Assembly (NCBI RefSeq): GCF_019711375.1
Contig: NZ_CP081295.1
Location: 1 to 64,000 of the forward strand
DNA from: Qipengyuania aurantiaca
GTDB lineage: Bacteria; Pseudomonadota; Alphaproteobacteria; Sphingomonadales; Sphingomonadaceae
Direction of reading: 5' to 3'
Length of the DNA: 64,000 nucleotides
Every line of letters begins with the position of its first letter. Position 1 is the first letter of the stretch. Under the pieces are notes generated by a model that was given only the letters and a program-made list of their open reading frames with translations, did not search any database and had not been told where the DNA came from. This document shows positions 46,089-54,464 of this stretch, one piece after another. A program made the position numbers and the translations under genes.

Positions 46089-47096
46089 TTAGAGGAACTT
46101 CGCCATCACGCCGGCGGTGTCGATCATGCGGTTCGAGAAGCCCCACTCGTTGTCATACCAGCTGACGACGCGGGCGAGCTTGCCTTCCATCACACTGGTT
46201 TCGAGGCTGTCGATGGTCGAGCTGGCCGGATAGTGGTTGAAGTCGCTGCTGACGAGCGGCTGGTCGGTGTAATCGAGCACGCCCTTCATTGCGCCTTCCG
46301 AAGCGGCCTTGAGCGCCGCGTTCAGTTCCTCGGCGCTGGTGTCGCGGCCGGGAGTGAAGACGAGGTCGACGAGGCTGACGTTCGGGGTCGGCACGCGGAC
46401 CGAGCTGCCGTCGAGCTTGCCGGCGAGTTCGGGCAGGACGAGGCCGACCGCGCGCGCTGCGCCGGTGGTGGTCGGGATCATGTTCTGCGCCCCGCCGCGG
46501 GCACGGCGCATGTCGCCATGCATCTGGTCGAGCATGCGCTGGTCGTTGGTGTAGCTGTGGATCGTGGTCATGAAACCACGTTCGATGCCCACCGTCTCGT
46601 GCAGCACCTTCGCCATGGGCGAGAGGCAGTTGGTGGTGCAGCTTGCGTTCGAGACGATCACGTCTTCGGCAGTCAGCACATCGTGGTTCACGCCATAGAC
46701 GATGGTTGCCGAAACGCCCTTAGCCGGAGCCGAGATCAGCACGCGCTTGGCGCCAGCGTCGAGGTGCGGGCGGCAGGCTTCGTCGGACTGGAAGAAGCCG
46801 GTGCATTCCAGCACGATGTCCACGCCCTGCTCGCCATGCGGCAGCTTGCCGGGCTCGCGCTCGCTGGTCACGGCAATCGACTTGCCGTTCACGATGATCG
46901 CGTTGTCGCCGACTTCGACCGTGCCGGGGAAGCGGCCATGCGTGCTGTCATACTGGAACAGCAGCGCGTTCGACTTGGTGTCGGCCAGATCGTTGATGCT
47001 GACGAGTTCGAGATCGTGGTCGTCACGCTCCAGGATCGCGCGCGCCACGAGGCGGCCGATGCGTCCGAAACCGTTGATTGCAACCTTGGTAGCCAT
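46089..47096 (-). CDS. gap: Glyceraldehyde-3-phosphate dehydrogenase, type I
   Basis: This NAD-dependent glycolytic enzyme has 335 aa. The N-terminal [12 protein letters not shown] binds the cofactor, the catalytic Cys153 is in [12 protein letters not shown], and the C-terminal [14 protein letters not shown] is characteristic. An Asn-Asp pair at VSINDLADT points to NAD preference. It lies 15 bases after tkt. Confidence 0.96.
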   Translation of the reverse strand: MATKVAINGFGRIGRLVARAILERDDHDLELVSINDLADTKSNALLFQYDSTHGRFPGTVEVGDNAIIVNGKSIAVTSEREPGKLPHGEQGVDIVLECTGFFQSDEACRPHLDAGAKRVLISAPAKGVSATIVYGVNHDVLTAEDVIVSNASCTTNCLSPMAKVLHETVGIERGFMTTIHSYTNDQRMLDQMHGDMRRARGGAQNMIPTTTGAARAVGLVLPELAGKLDGSSVRVPTPNVSLVDLVFTPGRDTSAEELNAALKAASEGAMKGVLDYTDQPLVSSDFNHYPASSTIDSLETSVMEGKLARVVSWYDNEWGFSNRMIDTAGVMAKFL

Positions 47097-47111
47097 GCGA
47101 AGAGCTCCTGC

Positions 47112-49091
47112 TTAACCGTTTAATTTGTTCATGATTTGCGGAACGATGCTGTCCGCAGTGAAACCGAATTTCTTGAAGAGATCGGGTGCTGGCGCGCTGG
47201 CGCCGAAGCGGTCGAGACCGATGGTGAGGCCGTTCTCTCCGGTGTAGCGTTCCCAGCCGAAGGTCGTGCCCGCCTCGATGCTGACGCGCAGGCTCGATGC
47301 CGGGATCAGGTCCTTGCGGTACGCCTCGTCCTGCTCGTCGAAAAGCTGGGTGCAGACCATGGAAACGACGCTGGCGCCGATCCCCTGCTTTTCCAGTTCC
47401 TCGGCACAGGCGAGCGCGAGGTGCACTTCGGAGCCGCTGGCGATGAGCGTGACCTTATGCGCGTTACCGGCCTTCTTGAGACGGTAGGCGCCCTTCGAGC
47501 ACATATCGAGTTCTTCGGGGTGGTTGCGCACCTGCGGCAGGCCCTGGCGGGTCAGCGCGAGAACCGTCGGGCGGTCCTTGCTGCGCAGCGCAATCTCCCA
47601 GCACTCGGCGGTTTCGACCGCGTCGGCGGGGCGCATCACCAGCAGGTTCGGGATCATGCGCAGGGACTGCACATGCTCGACCGGCTGGTGGGTCGGACCG
47701 TCTTCGCCGAGGCCGATGCTGTCATGCGTCATCACGTAGATGGCGCGCGTCTGCTGGAGCGCGGAGAGGCGGATCGCGGCGCGGCAATAGTCGGTGAAGA
47801 CGAGGAAGGTGCCGCCATAGGGAATGACGCCGCCATGCAGCGCCATGCCGTTCATCGCGGCGGCCATGCCGAACTCGCGGATGCCGTAATAGATGTAGCG
47901 GCCCGAGTAGTCGTCCGCCGTGAACGGGCCGATGCCGCCAGCCTTGGTGTTGTTCGAGCCGGTGAGATCGGCGCTGCCGCCCAGCGTATCGGGCAGCATG
48001 GCGTTGATTTGCTCCAGCGCCATTTCGCTCGCCTTGCGGGTGGCGACCTTGACCGGGTCCTTCATCAAGGACTGGATGTAGTTGTCGAGGCTGAACTTGG
48101 CCGGGAGATCGCCCGACATGCGGCGTTCGAAGTCGACCTTCTGGTCGTGACCGGAGAGGCGGTCCTTCCAGTCCGTATGCGCCTTGACGCCCGCATCTGC
48201 CGTGCCGCGCCAGTCGGCAAGCACCTGCTCGGGGATTTCGAACGGCTTGTAATCCCAACCCAACACGTCGCGCGCAGCGGAGATTTCCTCGTCGCCCAGC
48301 GGCGCGCCATGGGTGGCGCTGGTGCCTTGCTTGTTGGGCGCGCCCTTGCCGATGACCGTGCGGCAGGCGATGAGCGAGGGACGCTCGTCGGCCTGCGCTT
48401 CGTCGAGCGCGCGGCGGATGTCGGCAAAGTCGTGGCCATCGCAGCTGGTGACGTGCCAGCCGGTCGCTTCGTAGCGGGCCTTGATGTCTTCGCTGGTCGA
48501 CAGGTCGGTCGACCCATCGATGGTGATCTGGTTGTCGTCCCACAGCACGTTCATGCGGCCGAGCTTGAGGTGTCCGGCAAGGCCGATGGCCTCGTGGTTG
48601 ATGCCTTCCATCAGGCAGCCGTCACCGGCGATCACCCAGGTCTTGTGATCGACGATATCGCTGCCGAAATCGGCGTTCAGCTTGCGCTCGGCAATCGCCA
48701 TGCCAACCGCCATCGCAAGACCCTGCCCCAGCGGACCGGTGGTGCATTCCACGCCATCGAGCAGGAAGTTTTCCGGGTGACCGGCGCAAGGGGAGCCGAG
48801 CTGGCGGAAGTTGCGGATGTCTTCCATCGTCGGATGCGCATAGCCCGACAGGTGCAGCAGGCTGTAGATCAGCATCGAGCCGTGGCCCGCCGACAGCACG
48901 AAACGGTCGCGGTCGGCCCAATCCGGCGCGCTGGGATCGTGCTTCAGATATTCGCTGAACAGGACCGTGGCGACATCGGCCATGCCCATCGGCATGCCGG
49001 GGTGTCCCGAATTCGCCTCCTGCACCGCATCCATCGAAAGCGCCCTGATGGCGTTGGCCATCGGGACCATGCGTGCGGCGTCGAGACTCAT
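47112..49091 (-). CDS. tkt: Transketolase
   Basis: This thiamine-diphosphate enzyme of the pentose phosphate pathway is 659 aa long. Landmarks are NSGHPGMPMGMA, GHGSMLIYSLLHL, TGPLGQGLAMAVGMAIAE, the TPP/Mg motif AGDGCLMEGINHEA through WDDNQITIDG, and the C-terminal THDSIGLGEDGPTHQPVEHV. It begins the operon tkt-gap-pgk and is divergent from the zapA unit. Confidence 0.96.
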   Translation of the reverse strand: MSLDAARMVPMANAIRALSMDAVQEANSGHPGMPMGMADVATVLFSEYLKHDPSAPDWADRDRFVLSAGHGSMLIYSLLHLSGYAHPTMEDIRNFRQLGSPCAGHPENFLLDGVECTTGPLGQGLAMAVGMAIAERKLNADFGSDIVDHKTWVIAGDGCLMEGINHEAIGLAGHLKLGRMNVLWDDNQITIDGSTDLSTSEDIKARYEATGWHVTSCDGHDFADIRRALDEAQADERPSLIACRTVIGKGAPNKQGTSATHGAPLGDEEISAARDVLGWDYKPFEIPEQVLADWRGTADAGVKAHTDWKDRLSGHDQKVDFERRMSGDLPAKFSLDNYIQSLMKDPVKVATRKASEMALEQINAMLPDTLGGSADLTGSNNTKAGGIGPFTADDYSGRYIYYGIREFGMAAAMNGMALHGGVIPYGGTFLVFTDYCRAAIRLSALQQTRAIYVMTHDSIGLGEDGPTHQPVEHVQSLRMIPNLLVMRPADAVETAECWEIALRSKDRPTVLALTRQGLPQVRNHPEELDMCSKGAYRLKKAGNAHKVTLIASGSEVHLALACAEELEKQGIGASVVSMVCTQLFDEQDEAYRKDLIPASSLRVSIEAGTTFGWERYTGENGLTIGLDRFGASAPAPDLFKKFGFTADSIVPQIMNKLNG

Positions 49092-49274
49092 GGGGTTCGT
49101 TCTCCGGCAAAAATATGTACGATTCGAGGCGCGCGCACCCTTTGCGGACGCCCGCTCGCGAGGTCAACCCGAGCATAGGCGCAATGCGATGCCAAGTGCT
49201 CCTCGCCCGATTTATCAACAGGCGCGCCCAAGCCTTTGCCACGCCGTGCGATTATCGTTAATTCGGGTCCCACT

Positions 49275-49457
49275 ATGAGCGCACAACGCATTTCTACGGC
49301 CGTGGACAGGATCGAACGCGCCCTCGCCCGGATCGAGGCGCAGGCCGCCACCCCGCGGGGGAATGGCGAAGGCGCTGCCAAGCATGAGGCGCTGAAAGCC
49401 CGCGTGGCGGCCAGCCTTTCCGAACTCGACGCGCTGATCGAGGGGCTGGAGGCATGA
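49275..49457 (+). CDS. Small coiled-coil protein upstream of zapA, 60 aa
   Basis: A 60-residue, almost wholly helical protein (TAVDRIERALARIEAQAAT, KARVAASLSELDALIEGLEA). It overlaps zapA by four bases (ATGA). The position and coiled-coil nature suggest a partner of ZapA or a cell-division accessory protein, but this is inference. Confidence 0.75.
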   Translation: MSAQRISTAVDRIERALARIEAQAATPRGNGEGAAKHEALKARVAASLSELDALIEGLEA

Positions 49458-49798
49458 GCGAGGTCAAGCTCGAAGTCGGCGGAAGGCGCTACACCGTTTC
49501 GGTGGCGGACGGGCAGGAGGACAATTTGCGCGGCCTTGCCGCCACGGTGGACGCCAAGCTTGCCGGAATGGGCAAGAACGTCTCCAGCAACGAGGCCAAG
49601 AACCTGCTGTTCGCCGCCATCCTGCTGGCCGACGAGCTGGAGGACGCGAAGAAGAAACTCGCCGCGCCTGCAGCGCCGCCCCCGCCCCCTCCTGCGCCCG
49701 AAATCGACACCCACGCGGTGGCCGACAAGCTGGAAGGTCTCGCCGTTGCGCTCGAAAATGCAGCGTCGAGGCTTGAGGGCGCGCCGCAGGGCTCCTAA
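49454..49798 (+). CDS. zapA: Cell division protein ZapA
   Basis: ZapA binds and bundles FtsZ filaments. The N-terminal domain VKLEVGGRRYTVSVADGQEDNLRGLAATVDAKLA is typical, and the C-terminal part is helical after a Pro-rich linker (a run of about nine Pro among Ala residues near residues 74-84). At 114 aa it is normal. The following RNA and fau gene complete the zapA-ssrS-fau order known from many proteobacteria. Confidence 0.9.
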   Translation: MSEVKLEVGGRRYTVSVADGQEDNLRGLAATVDAKLAGMGKNVSSNEAKNLLFAAILLADELEDAKKKLAAPAAPPPPPPAPEIDTHAVADKLEGLAVALENAASRLEGAPQGS

Positions 49799-49805
49799 AT
49801 AGGCG

Positions 49806-49980
49806 GCGACGGGGCTGCCCGGCACGAGCCGCATGAACATCCCTGAGGCTATAAGCAATCCAAGGGAGCTGTCCCTACTGGGTTGGCGGGTTCGTCCCGG
49901 CGATTCGGATATACGGCGCCCACCTGACGTGAAGGCGTCAGAGGATTTTCCGGCAACGACCCATGGTGGTCCCGTCACGT
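49806..49980 (+). ncRNA. ssrS: 6S RNA (SsrS), candidate
   Basis: The stretch between zapA and fau has no ORF and folds end to end: GACGGG at 49808-49813 pairs with CCCGTC at 49971-49976, and GGGCTGCC-type and GGTGGTCC-type segments extend the closing stem. A purine-rich ATCCAAGGGAGCTGT segment lies in the middle, and a T-run follows the 3' end. Position between zapA and fau is the conserved location of the 6S RNA that binds sigma-70 RNA polymerase. Ends are approximate. Confidence 0.75.
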
Positions 49981-50062
49981 TTTTGCTGCGCTACCGGTAG
50001 GCCGATGGCCAGCTTCGCTTCCGCTGCTTGAGCGCGTCTGGGGTAAGTGCAAACCTCTCAAT

Positions 50063-50155
50063 CCGTTCGGACTGAGCTTGTCGAAGCCCTGCACTTCACT
50101 TTAGCTTGATCTCGAAAGAAAAGGACGGCCCTTCGACACGCTCAGGGCGAACGGA
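50063..50155. repeat. Dispersed palindromic repeat, copy 3 (in the fau leader)
   Basis: TCCGTTCG at 50063 and CGAACGGA at 50155 are the outer arms; the inner arms contain CTGAGCTTGTCGAAG and CCTTCGACACGCTCAG. The right arm ends one base before the fau ATG. Confidence 0.85.
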
Positions 50156-50156
50156 C

Positions 50157-50729
50157 ATGGACAAAGACACTCTTCGCAAGCAGCTTTTGACCGCGCGGCG
50201 CGATCATGTCGCGGCGTTGCCCGACAGCATGCGTGCGCTGGTGTTCCATCGCCCACCCGGCCCACTGCTCGAGATGGTGCCCGAAGGCGCCGTGATCGGC
50301 CTCTACCGCGCCAACCCGTTCGAGGCGCCGGCCGCTTCCTACGCCAAGTTCTTCCTCGATCGCGGCCACGAGATCGCGCTGCCCCGCTTTGCCAGCCGCA
50401 ACGCGCCGATGGAATTTGCGCGCCATTCGGATCCCTTTGACGAGGAAGATCTCGAAGTCGGCCCCTTCGGCCTGCTCCAGCCCTTCCCGGATGCGCCGGT
50501 GCTGGAACCCGAGGTATTGTTCGTCCCGCTGGTCGGCTTCACTGCAGACGGCCAGCGGCTCGGTCAGGGTGGCGGCCATTACGACCGCTGGCTGGCCGAT
50601 CGCCCCGGCGCGACGCCCATCGGTCTCGCCTGGGATTGCCAGCTCGCCGAAGAGCTTCCGCTCGAAGAGCACGATCAGCCCTTGCGCGCCATCGTGACGC
50701 CGACCCGCCTCTACGGACCCCTGCCATGA
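50157..50729 (+). CDS. fau: 5-formyltetrahydrofolate cyclo-ligase
   Basis: Fau converts 5-formyl-THF to 5,10-methenyl-THF using ATP. The 190 aa protein shows KDTLRKQLLTARRDHVA at the N-terminus, EVLFVPLVGFTADGQRLGQGGGHYDRWL (the GQGGGxYDR nucleotide motif) and a GLAWDCQLAEELPLEEHDQPL region. The ATG at 50157 follows immediately after a palindromic repeat arm, whose GAACGGA would act as the ribosome binding site; an in-frame ATG at 50106 would instead translate through the repeat. Confidence 0.92.
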   Translation: MDKDTLRKQLLTARRDHVAALPDSMRALVFHRPPGPLLEMVPEGAVIGLYRANPFEAPAASYAKFFLDRGHEIALPRFASRNAPMEFARHSDPFDEEDLEVGPFGLLQPFPDAPVLEPEVLFVPLVGFTADGQRLGQGGGHYDRWLADRPGATPIGLAWDCQLAEELPLEEHDQPLRAIVTPTRLYGPLP

Positions 50730-50941
50730 GAACCGAACCCACCTGGCGCATCCCTGTCGGCATCCTCGGCCTGCTGCTTGCCTTGCTCGTCTACGGCATC
50801 GTGATCGCGCACTATATGCCCGGCCTTATCGGCGAATGGCCGACGCTGGTGCAGACCGTAGTCTATGTGTTCCTCGGTCTCGTATGGCTGCTTCCATTGG
50901 GCCGCTTTCTCAAGTGGATGGAAACCGGCACCTGGCGCTGA
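50726..50941 (+). CDS. DUF2842 family membrane protein, 71 aa
   Basis: Two membrane helices (VGILGLLLALLVYGIVIAHYM and VVYVFLGLVWLLPLGRFLKWM) and the C-terminal WMETGTWR match the DUF2842 group found in alphaproteobacteria. The ATG overlaps the fau stop codon by four bases (ATGA). Its function is unknown. Confidence 0.8.
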   Translation: MRTEPTWRIPVGILGLLLALLVYGIVIAHYMPGLIGEWPTLVQTVVYVFLGLVWLLPLGRFLKWMETGTWR

Positions 50942-50989
50942 TTGCCAACGGTCCCCGCCTGCCCTAGCCTCGCAGCCGAGGGAGAGGAC

Positions 50990-52414
50990 ATGGCGAGCAT
51001 TGCCGCGGCATCGGAGAAGCCGTCCACCGGGTTGAAGCTGGCGCACGGCTTCGGCGCGGCGGCCTTCGGCATCAAGAACAACGGCTTCGACTACTTCCTG
51101 CTGCTGTTTTACGGCACGGTGATCGGGCTGGAGCCGAGCCTCGTCGGTCTCGCCATCCTCATCGCCCTTGTCTTCGATGCGCTTTCCGACCCGCTCGTCG
51201 GCTACTGGTCCGACAATTTCCGCAGCAAGTGGGGCCGCCGCCACCCCTTCATGTACGCCGCCGCCCTGCCCGTAACGCTCAGCTATTTCCTGCTGTGGAA
51301 TCCGCCCGACTGGGGCCAGACCGGGCTGTTCCTATACCTCACCGGCCTCGCGGTGCTGATCCGCACTTTCATCACCTTCTACGAGACGCCCAGTTCCGCG
51401 CTGATCCCCGAACTCACCAGCGATTACGAGGAGCGCACCAGCCTGCAATCCTATCGCCTCTTCTTCGGCTGGTCGGGCGGAAACATGATGAGCATTATCA
51501 TGTTCGGCGCGCTGGCCACCGGCCCGCTCGGCCTGATGGATCGCGAAGCCTACACGACTTACGGCATCATTGGCTCGCTGCTGATCTTCGCGGCGATCAT
51601 GATCTCAGCCCTCGGCACCCATCACCGCATTCCGCACCTCCACCGCCCGGTTGCAACCGGCGAGAAATTCGGCGTGCGCCGCATCTTCCGCGAAATGGTC
51701 GAGGTGCTGAGCGAGAAGAGCTTTATCGCGCTCTTTTTCGCGACCGTCCTGTTCGCCGTGGCCACCGGCCTTGCCGCGGCGCTGGCCTTCCTGATGCTGC
51801 GCTATTTCTGGGAGTTCACCGAGTTTCAGATCTTCCTTTGGACCTGCACGGTCTTCCTCTCCGCCCTGTTCGGTTTCCTGCTCGCGCCTTATGCCGTCCG
51901 CAAGCTAGGCAAGAAGCAGGCGGTGATCGTCTTGGGCCTGCTCGCCTTCACCATCCAGCCTGCGCCCGTCCTGCTGCGGCTCGCCGGGCTGATGCCGGAA
52001 AACGGCGACCCCATCCTCTTCCCGCTGGTGGTTTGCATCAACGTCATCGACCTTGCGCTGATCATCGCCACGCAGGCGGTCGCCTATTCGATGATCGCCG
52101 ACCTTGTCGAAGCAAACCAGATCAAGACCGGGCGGCGCAACGAGGGCGTCTATTACGCGGCGACCACCTTCACGCGGAAAGTCACGCAGGGCTTCGGCGT
52201 GGCGGCGGCAGGGGCGATCCTGTCCCTGATCGCGTTTCCCGACAACGCCGAGCCCGGGAACGTGCCCGCCGACACTCTGTGGCAATTGGGGGCCTTCTAC
52301 GGGCCGTCCCTGCTGCTGCTCTATCTCGGCGCGCTCTACTGCATTTCGCGCTACCGGATCGACAAGACGGGGCACGAGGAGAACCTGCGCCGACTGCGGG
52401 AAAGCGCGGAATAA
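50990..52414 (+). CDS. GPH-family MFS sugar:cation symporter-like transporter
   Basis: This is a 474 aa, 12-helix carrier of the glycoside-pentoside-hexuronide branch of the MFS. Typical are DALSDPLVGYWSDNFRSKWGRRHPFM in loop 2-3, TFYETPSSALIPELTSDYEERTSLQSYR (in two parts) and the second-half YSMIADLVEANQIKTGRRNEGVYYA. The ATG at 50990 has GGAGAGG upstream. The substrate is unknown, probably a sugar or glycoside. Confidence 0.88.
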   Translation: MASIAAASEKPSTGLKLAHGFGAAAFGIKNNGFDYFLLLFYGTVIGLEPSLVGLAILIALVFDALSDPLVGYWSDNFRSKWGRRHPFMYAAALPVTLSYFLLWNPPDWGQTGLFLYLTGLAVLIRTFITFYETPSSALIPELTSDYEERTSLQSYRLFFGWSGGNMMSIIMFGALATGPLGLMDREAYTTYGIIGSLLIFAAIMISALGTHHRIPHLHRPVATGEKFGVRRIFREMVEVLSEKSFIALFFATVLFAVATGLAAALAFLMLRYFWEFTEFQIFLWTCTVFLSALFGFLLAPYAVRKLGKKQAVIVLGLLAFTIQPAPVLLRLAGLMPENGDPILFPLVVCINVIDLALIIATQAVAYSMIADLVEANQIKTGRRNEGVYYAATTFTRKVTQGFGVAAAGAILSLIAFPDNAEPGNVPADTLWQLGAFYGPSLLLLYLGALYCISRYRIDKTGHEENLRRLRESAE

Positions 52415-52424
52415 AGCGCGCACG

Positions 52425-52445
52425 AAAAAGCCGCCCGGAGGCGGC
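52425..52445 (-). terminator. Terminator downstream of tRNA-Asp
   Basis: On the minus strand GCCGCC, loop TCCG, GGCGGC is followed by TTTTT. It lies about 35 bases past the tRNA-Asp 3' end. Confidence 0.8.
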
Positions 52446-52478
52446 CTAAGCGTCTGAAATCAGAGAAATATCCCAAGG

Positions 52479-52555
52479 TGGCGCGAGTGACGGGACTCGA
52501 ACCCGCGACCCTCGGCGTGACAGGCCGATACTCTAACCAACTGAGCTACACCCGC
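52479..52555 (-). tRNA. tRNA-Asp (anticodon GTC)
   Basis: On the minus strand, acceptor GCGGGTG pairs with CACTCGC (one G-T wobble), followed by discriminator G and CCA. The D arm is AGCTCAGTTGGTTAGAG, the anticodon loop CCTGTCACG gives GTC, and the T arm is GCGGGTTCGAGTCCCGT. Confidence 0.95.
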
Positions 52556-52744
52556 GCATTGCGCTGTAGCGCCCCCTTGGGAGCCGCGCATCTAAGGGAG
52601 GCTCCGATTCCTGTCAACGCATATTCAGCCGCTTTTTTCGTACTTTTTTGCCTTTCGGCGCAGGCTGTTGAAATTTACCCGAAATTTACCTTTTGGGCGG
52701 ACTCTCCAGTGAGAAATCGCGTGGGGCTAAACGGGGGTTTCGCT

Positions 52745-52858
52745 ATGATGCAGAAGGCTTTTCTCGCCTTGTCGCTTGCCATGCTGGGCGGCGGCGCGCT
52801 GGCAGCCAAATCGGTGATCGATATCCAGGACTCGGTGACCGAAATCGCAGTGCGATAA
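52745..52858 (+). CDS. Possible tiny secreted peptide, 37 aa
   Basis: A double ATG at 52745/52748 opens MMQKAFLALSLAMLGGGALA, a well-formed signal peptide, followed by only 17 residues (KSVIDIQDSVTEIAVR region) and a TAA directly before a strong hairpin. The same frame extends back across tRNA-Asp, but that part is noise. There is no clear Shine-Dalgarno sequence. This could also be chance. Confidence 0.35.
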   Translation: MMQKAFLALSLAMLGGGALAAKSVIDIQDSVTEIAVR

Positions 52859-52860
52859 AA

Positions 52861-52886
52861 AAAACTCCCGCCAAAGCGGGAGTTTT
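52861..52886. terminator. Bidirectional terminator between the small ORF and the E2 gene
   Basis: A perfect 11-base stem, AAAACTCCCGC with GCGGGAGTTTT, and loop CAAA give T-runs on both strands. Confidence 0.85.
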
Positions 52887-52893
52887 GAAAAGA

Positions 52894-54186
52894 TCAGTCG
52901 ACGAGGATGAGCGCCGGCGTTTCGAGCAGGCGCTTGAGCGCCTGGATGAAACTGGCCGCATCCCAGCCATCGACCACGCGGTGATCGCAGCTGATCGAGA
53001 TGTTCATCAGCTTGCGCTTCTCGATCCGTTCCACCCCATCGCTGCCCGTTACGTACATCGGGCGTTCGATGATCCGGTTGGGGCCTATGATCGCGACTTC
53101 GGGTCGGTTGATGACCGGCGTCGTCGCTACGCCGCCGAGGGGCCCAAGCGAAGTGACGGTCAGCGTGCCGCCTTCCATCTCTTCCTTCTTCGCCGTGCCG
53201 TTGCGCGCGGCATCGGCAAGGCGCGAAATCTCGTTGGCGAGCTGCCAGAGGTTCTTGGCCTGCGCGTTCCTGATGACCGGGACCATCAGGCCCGCATCGG
53301 TCTGCGCCGCCATGCCCATGTTGACCGCACCATGCCGCGTCACGACGCCCGCTTCGTCGTCATAACGCGCGTTGATCATGGGATAATCGGGCAGCGTCTT
53401 GCAGATCGCGGTGATCAGAATCGGCAGGATGGTGAGCTTGGGCTTGTCGCCGCGATTGGTGTTCAGCTGCGCGCGCAGGACTTCCAGATCGGTGACATCG
53501 CATTCCTCGACATAGGAGAAGTGCGGGATGTTGCGCTTGGACGCGGCCATGTTCTCGGCGATGCGGCGGCGCATGCCGATGACCTTCTTCTCCTCGTCCT
53601 CACGGGTCTTGGCAGCCGCCGAATAGCCCGAGTTGTAGGAGAGGAACTGGTCGAGGTCGCCATGACGGACGCGGCCTTCTTCGGACGGCTTCACCTGCGA
53701 AAGATCGACGCCCAAATCCTTGGCGCGCTTGCGCACGGCCGGGGTCGCAAGAACCTTGGCCGAAGGAGCCGTCTCGGGAGCCGGCGTCGGTGCGGGCGCG
53801 GGCGGCGGCGACGGGTCGGCCGCCATCGCATCGTCGGCATCGCTCGCGTCGGAGGTTTCGACCTCGATACGCTCCTCGACCTTCTCGGCCTTGGGTGCCG
53901 GGGCGGGAACCGAAGCTTCCTCTGCCACATCTTCGGGCACTTCGCCCTCGACCTCGATCACCACCAGCATCGAGCCGATCGAGACCATGTCGCCCTCTTC
54001 ACCGGCAATCTCGAGGATTGTGCCGTCGACCGGGCTTTCCATCGGGACGGTCGCCTTGTCGGTCATCATGTCGACGAATTCCTCGTCTTCCTTGACCGTG
54101 TCGCCGACCTTCTTGTGCCACTGGACGATTTCCGCCTCGGCAATGCCTTCGCCGATGTCGGGCATGTTGAATACGAACTTTGCCAT
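52894..54186 (-). CDS. bkdB: Branched-chain 2-oxoacid dehydrogenase E2 acyltransferase
   Basis: This is the dihydrolipoyl acyltransferase core of the branched-chain 2-oxoacid dehydrogenase complex, 430 aa. One lipoyl domain with DMMTDKATVPM (lipoyl Lys44) opens the protein. A long acidic/Pro-Ala linker, a peripheral subunit-binding domain (AKVLATPAVRKRAKDLGVDLSQV) and the catalytic domain, ending with ISCDHRVVDGWDAASFIQALKRLL (His and Asp of the active site), follow. It is last in the E1a-E1b-lipoyl-like-E2 operon. Confidence 0.92.
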   Translation of the reverse strand: MAKFVFNMPDIGEGIAEAEIVQWHKKVGDTVKEDEEFVDMMTDKATVPMESPVDGTILEIAGEEGDMVSIGSMLVVIEVEGEVPEDVAEEASVPAPAPKAEKVEERIEVETSDASDADDAMAADPSPPPAPAPTPAPETAPSAKVLATPAVRKRAKDLGVDLSQVKPSEEGRVRHGDLDQFLSYNSGYSAAAKTREDEEKKVIGMRRRIAENMAASKRNIPHFSYVEECDVTDLEVLRAQLNTNRGDKPKLTILPILITAICKTLPDYPMINARYDDEAGVVTRHGAVNMGMAAQTDAGLMVPVIRNAQAKNLWQLANEISRLADAARNGTAKKEEMEGGTLTVTSLGPLGGVATTPVINRPEVAIIGPNRIIERPMYVTGSDGVERIEKRKLMNISISCDHRVVDGWDAASFIQALKRLLETPALILVD

Positions 54187-54191
54187 GTCGG

Positions 54192-54464
54192 TTACTCGCC
54201 TATCTGATTGTCATAGACCCAGTCGGTCACTTCGAAAGTGGCCAGCTGGGTGCCGGGCGTGGCGGAATAGCCCACGCCGGCATGAATTTCTTTGAGCCTT
54301 CCGGGGAAACGGCTCATTACCTGGATCCGCGCAACTTCGGTTTCGATCGTTACCAGCGGGATGCCTTCTTCAAACTCGGTGCCGGTCGCGACATGCCACT
54401 CATGCACCTGTTCCGGGGCATAAGGACCCAGGTCATCCGGAACGAAGAAAGGCACTTCGCGCAT
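54192..54464 (-). CDS. Stand-alone lipoyl-domain-like protein lacking the acceptor lysine
   Basis: The 90 aa protein has the lipoyl/biotinyl hammerhead pattern: HEWHVATGTEFEEGIPLVTIETEVARIQVMSRFPGRLKEI, in two parts, then VGYSATPGTQLATFEV. At the usual DKA turn the Lys is replaced by Val (ETEVA), so it cannot be lipoylated at that site. It lies between E1 beta (one-base overlap, TAATG) and E2 (five-base gap), so it is co-expressed with the complex and may be a structural or regulatory subunit. Confidence 0.75.
   Translation of the reverse strand: MREVPFFVPDDLGPYAPEQVHEWHVATGTEFEEGIPLVTIETEVARIQVMSRFPGRLKEIHAGVGYSATPGTQLATFEVTDWVYDNQIGE

Noticed and set aside
50106..50156. An earlier in-frame ATG start for fau
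   Set aside because: Translation from 50106 would run through the palindromic repeat and give a 17-residue tail unlike the family; the ATG at 50157 gives the normal N-terminus.
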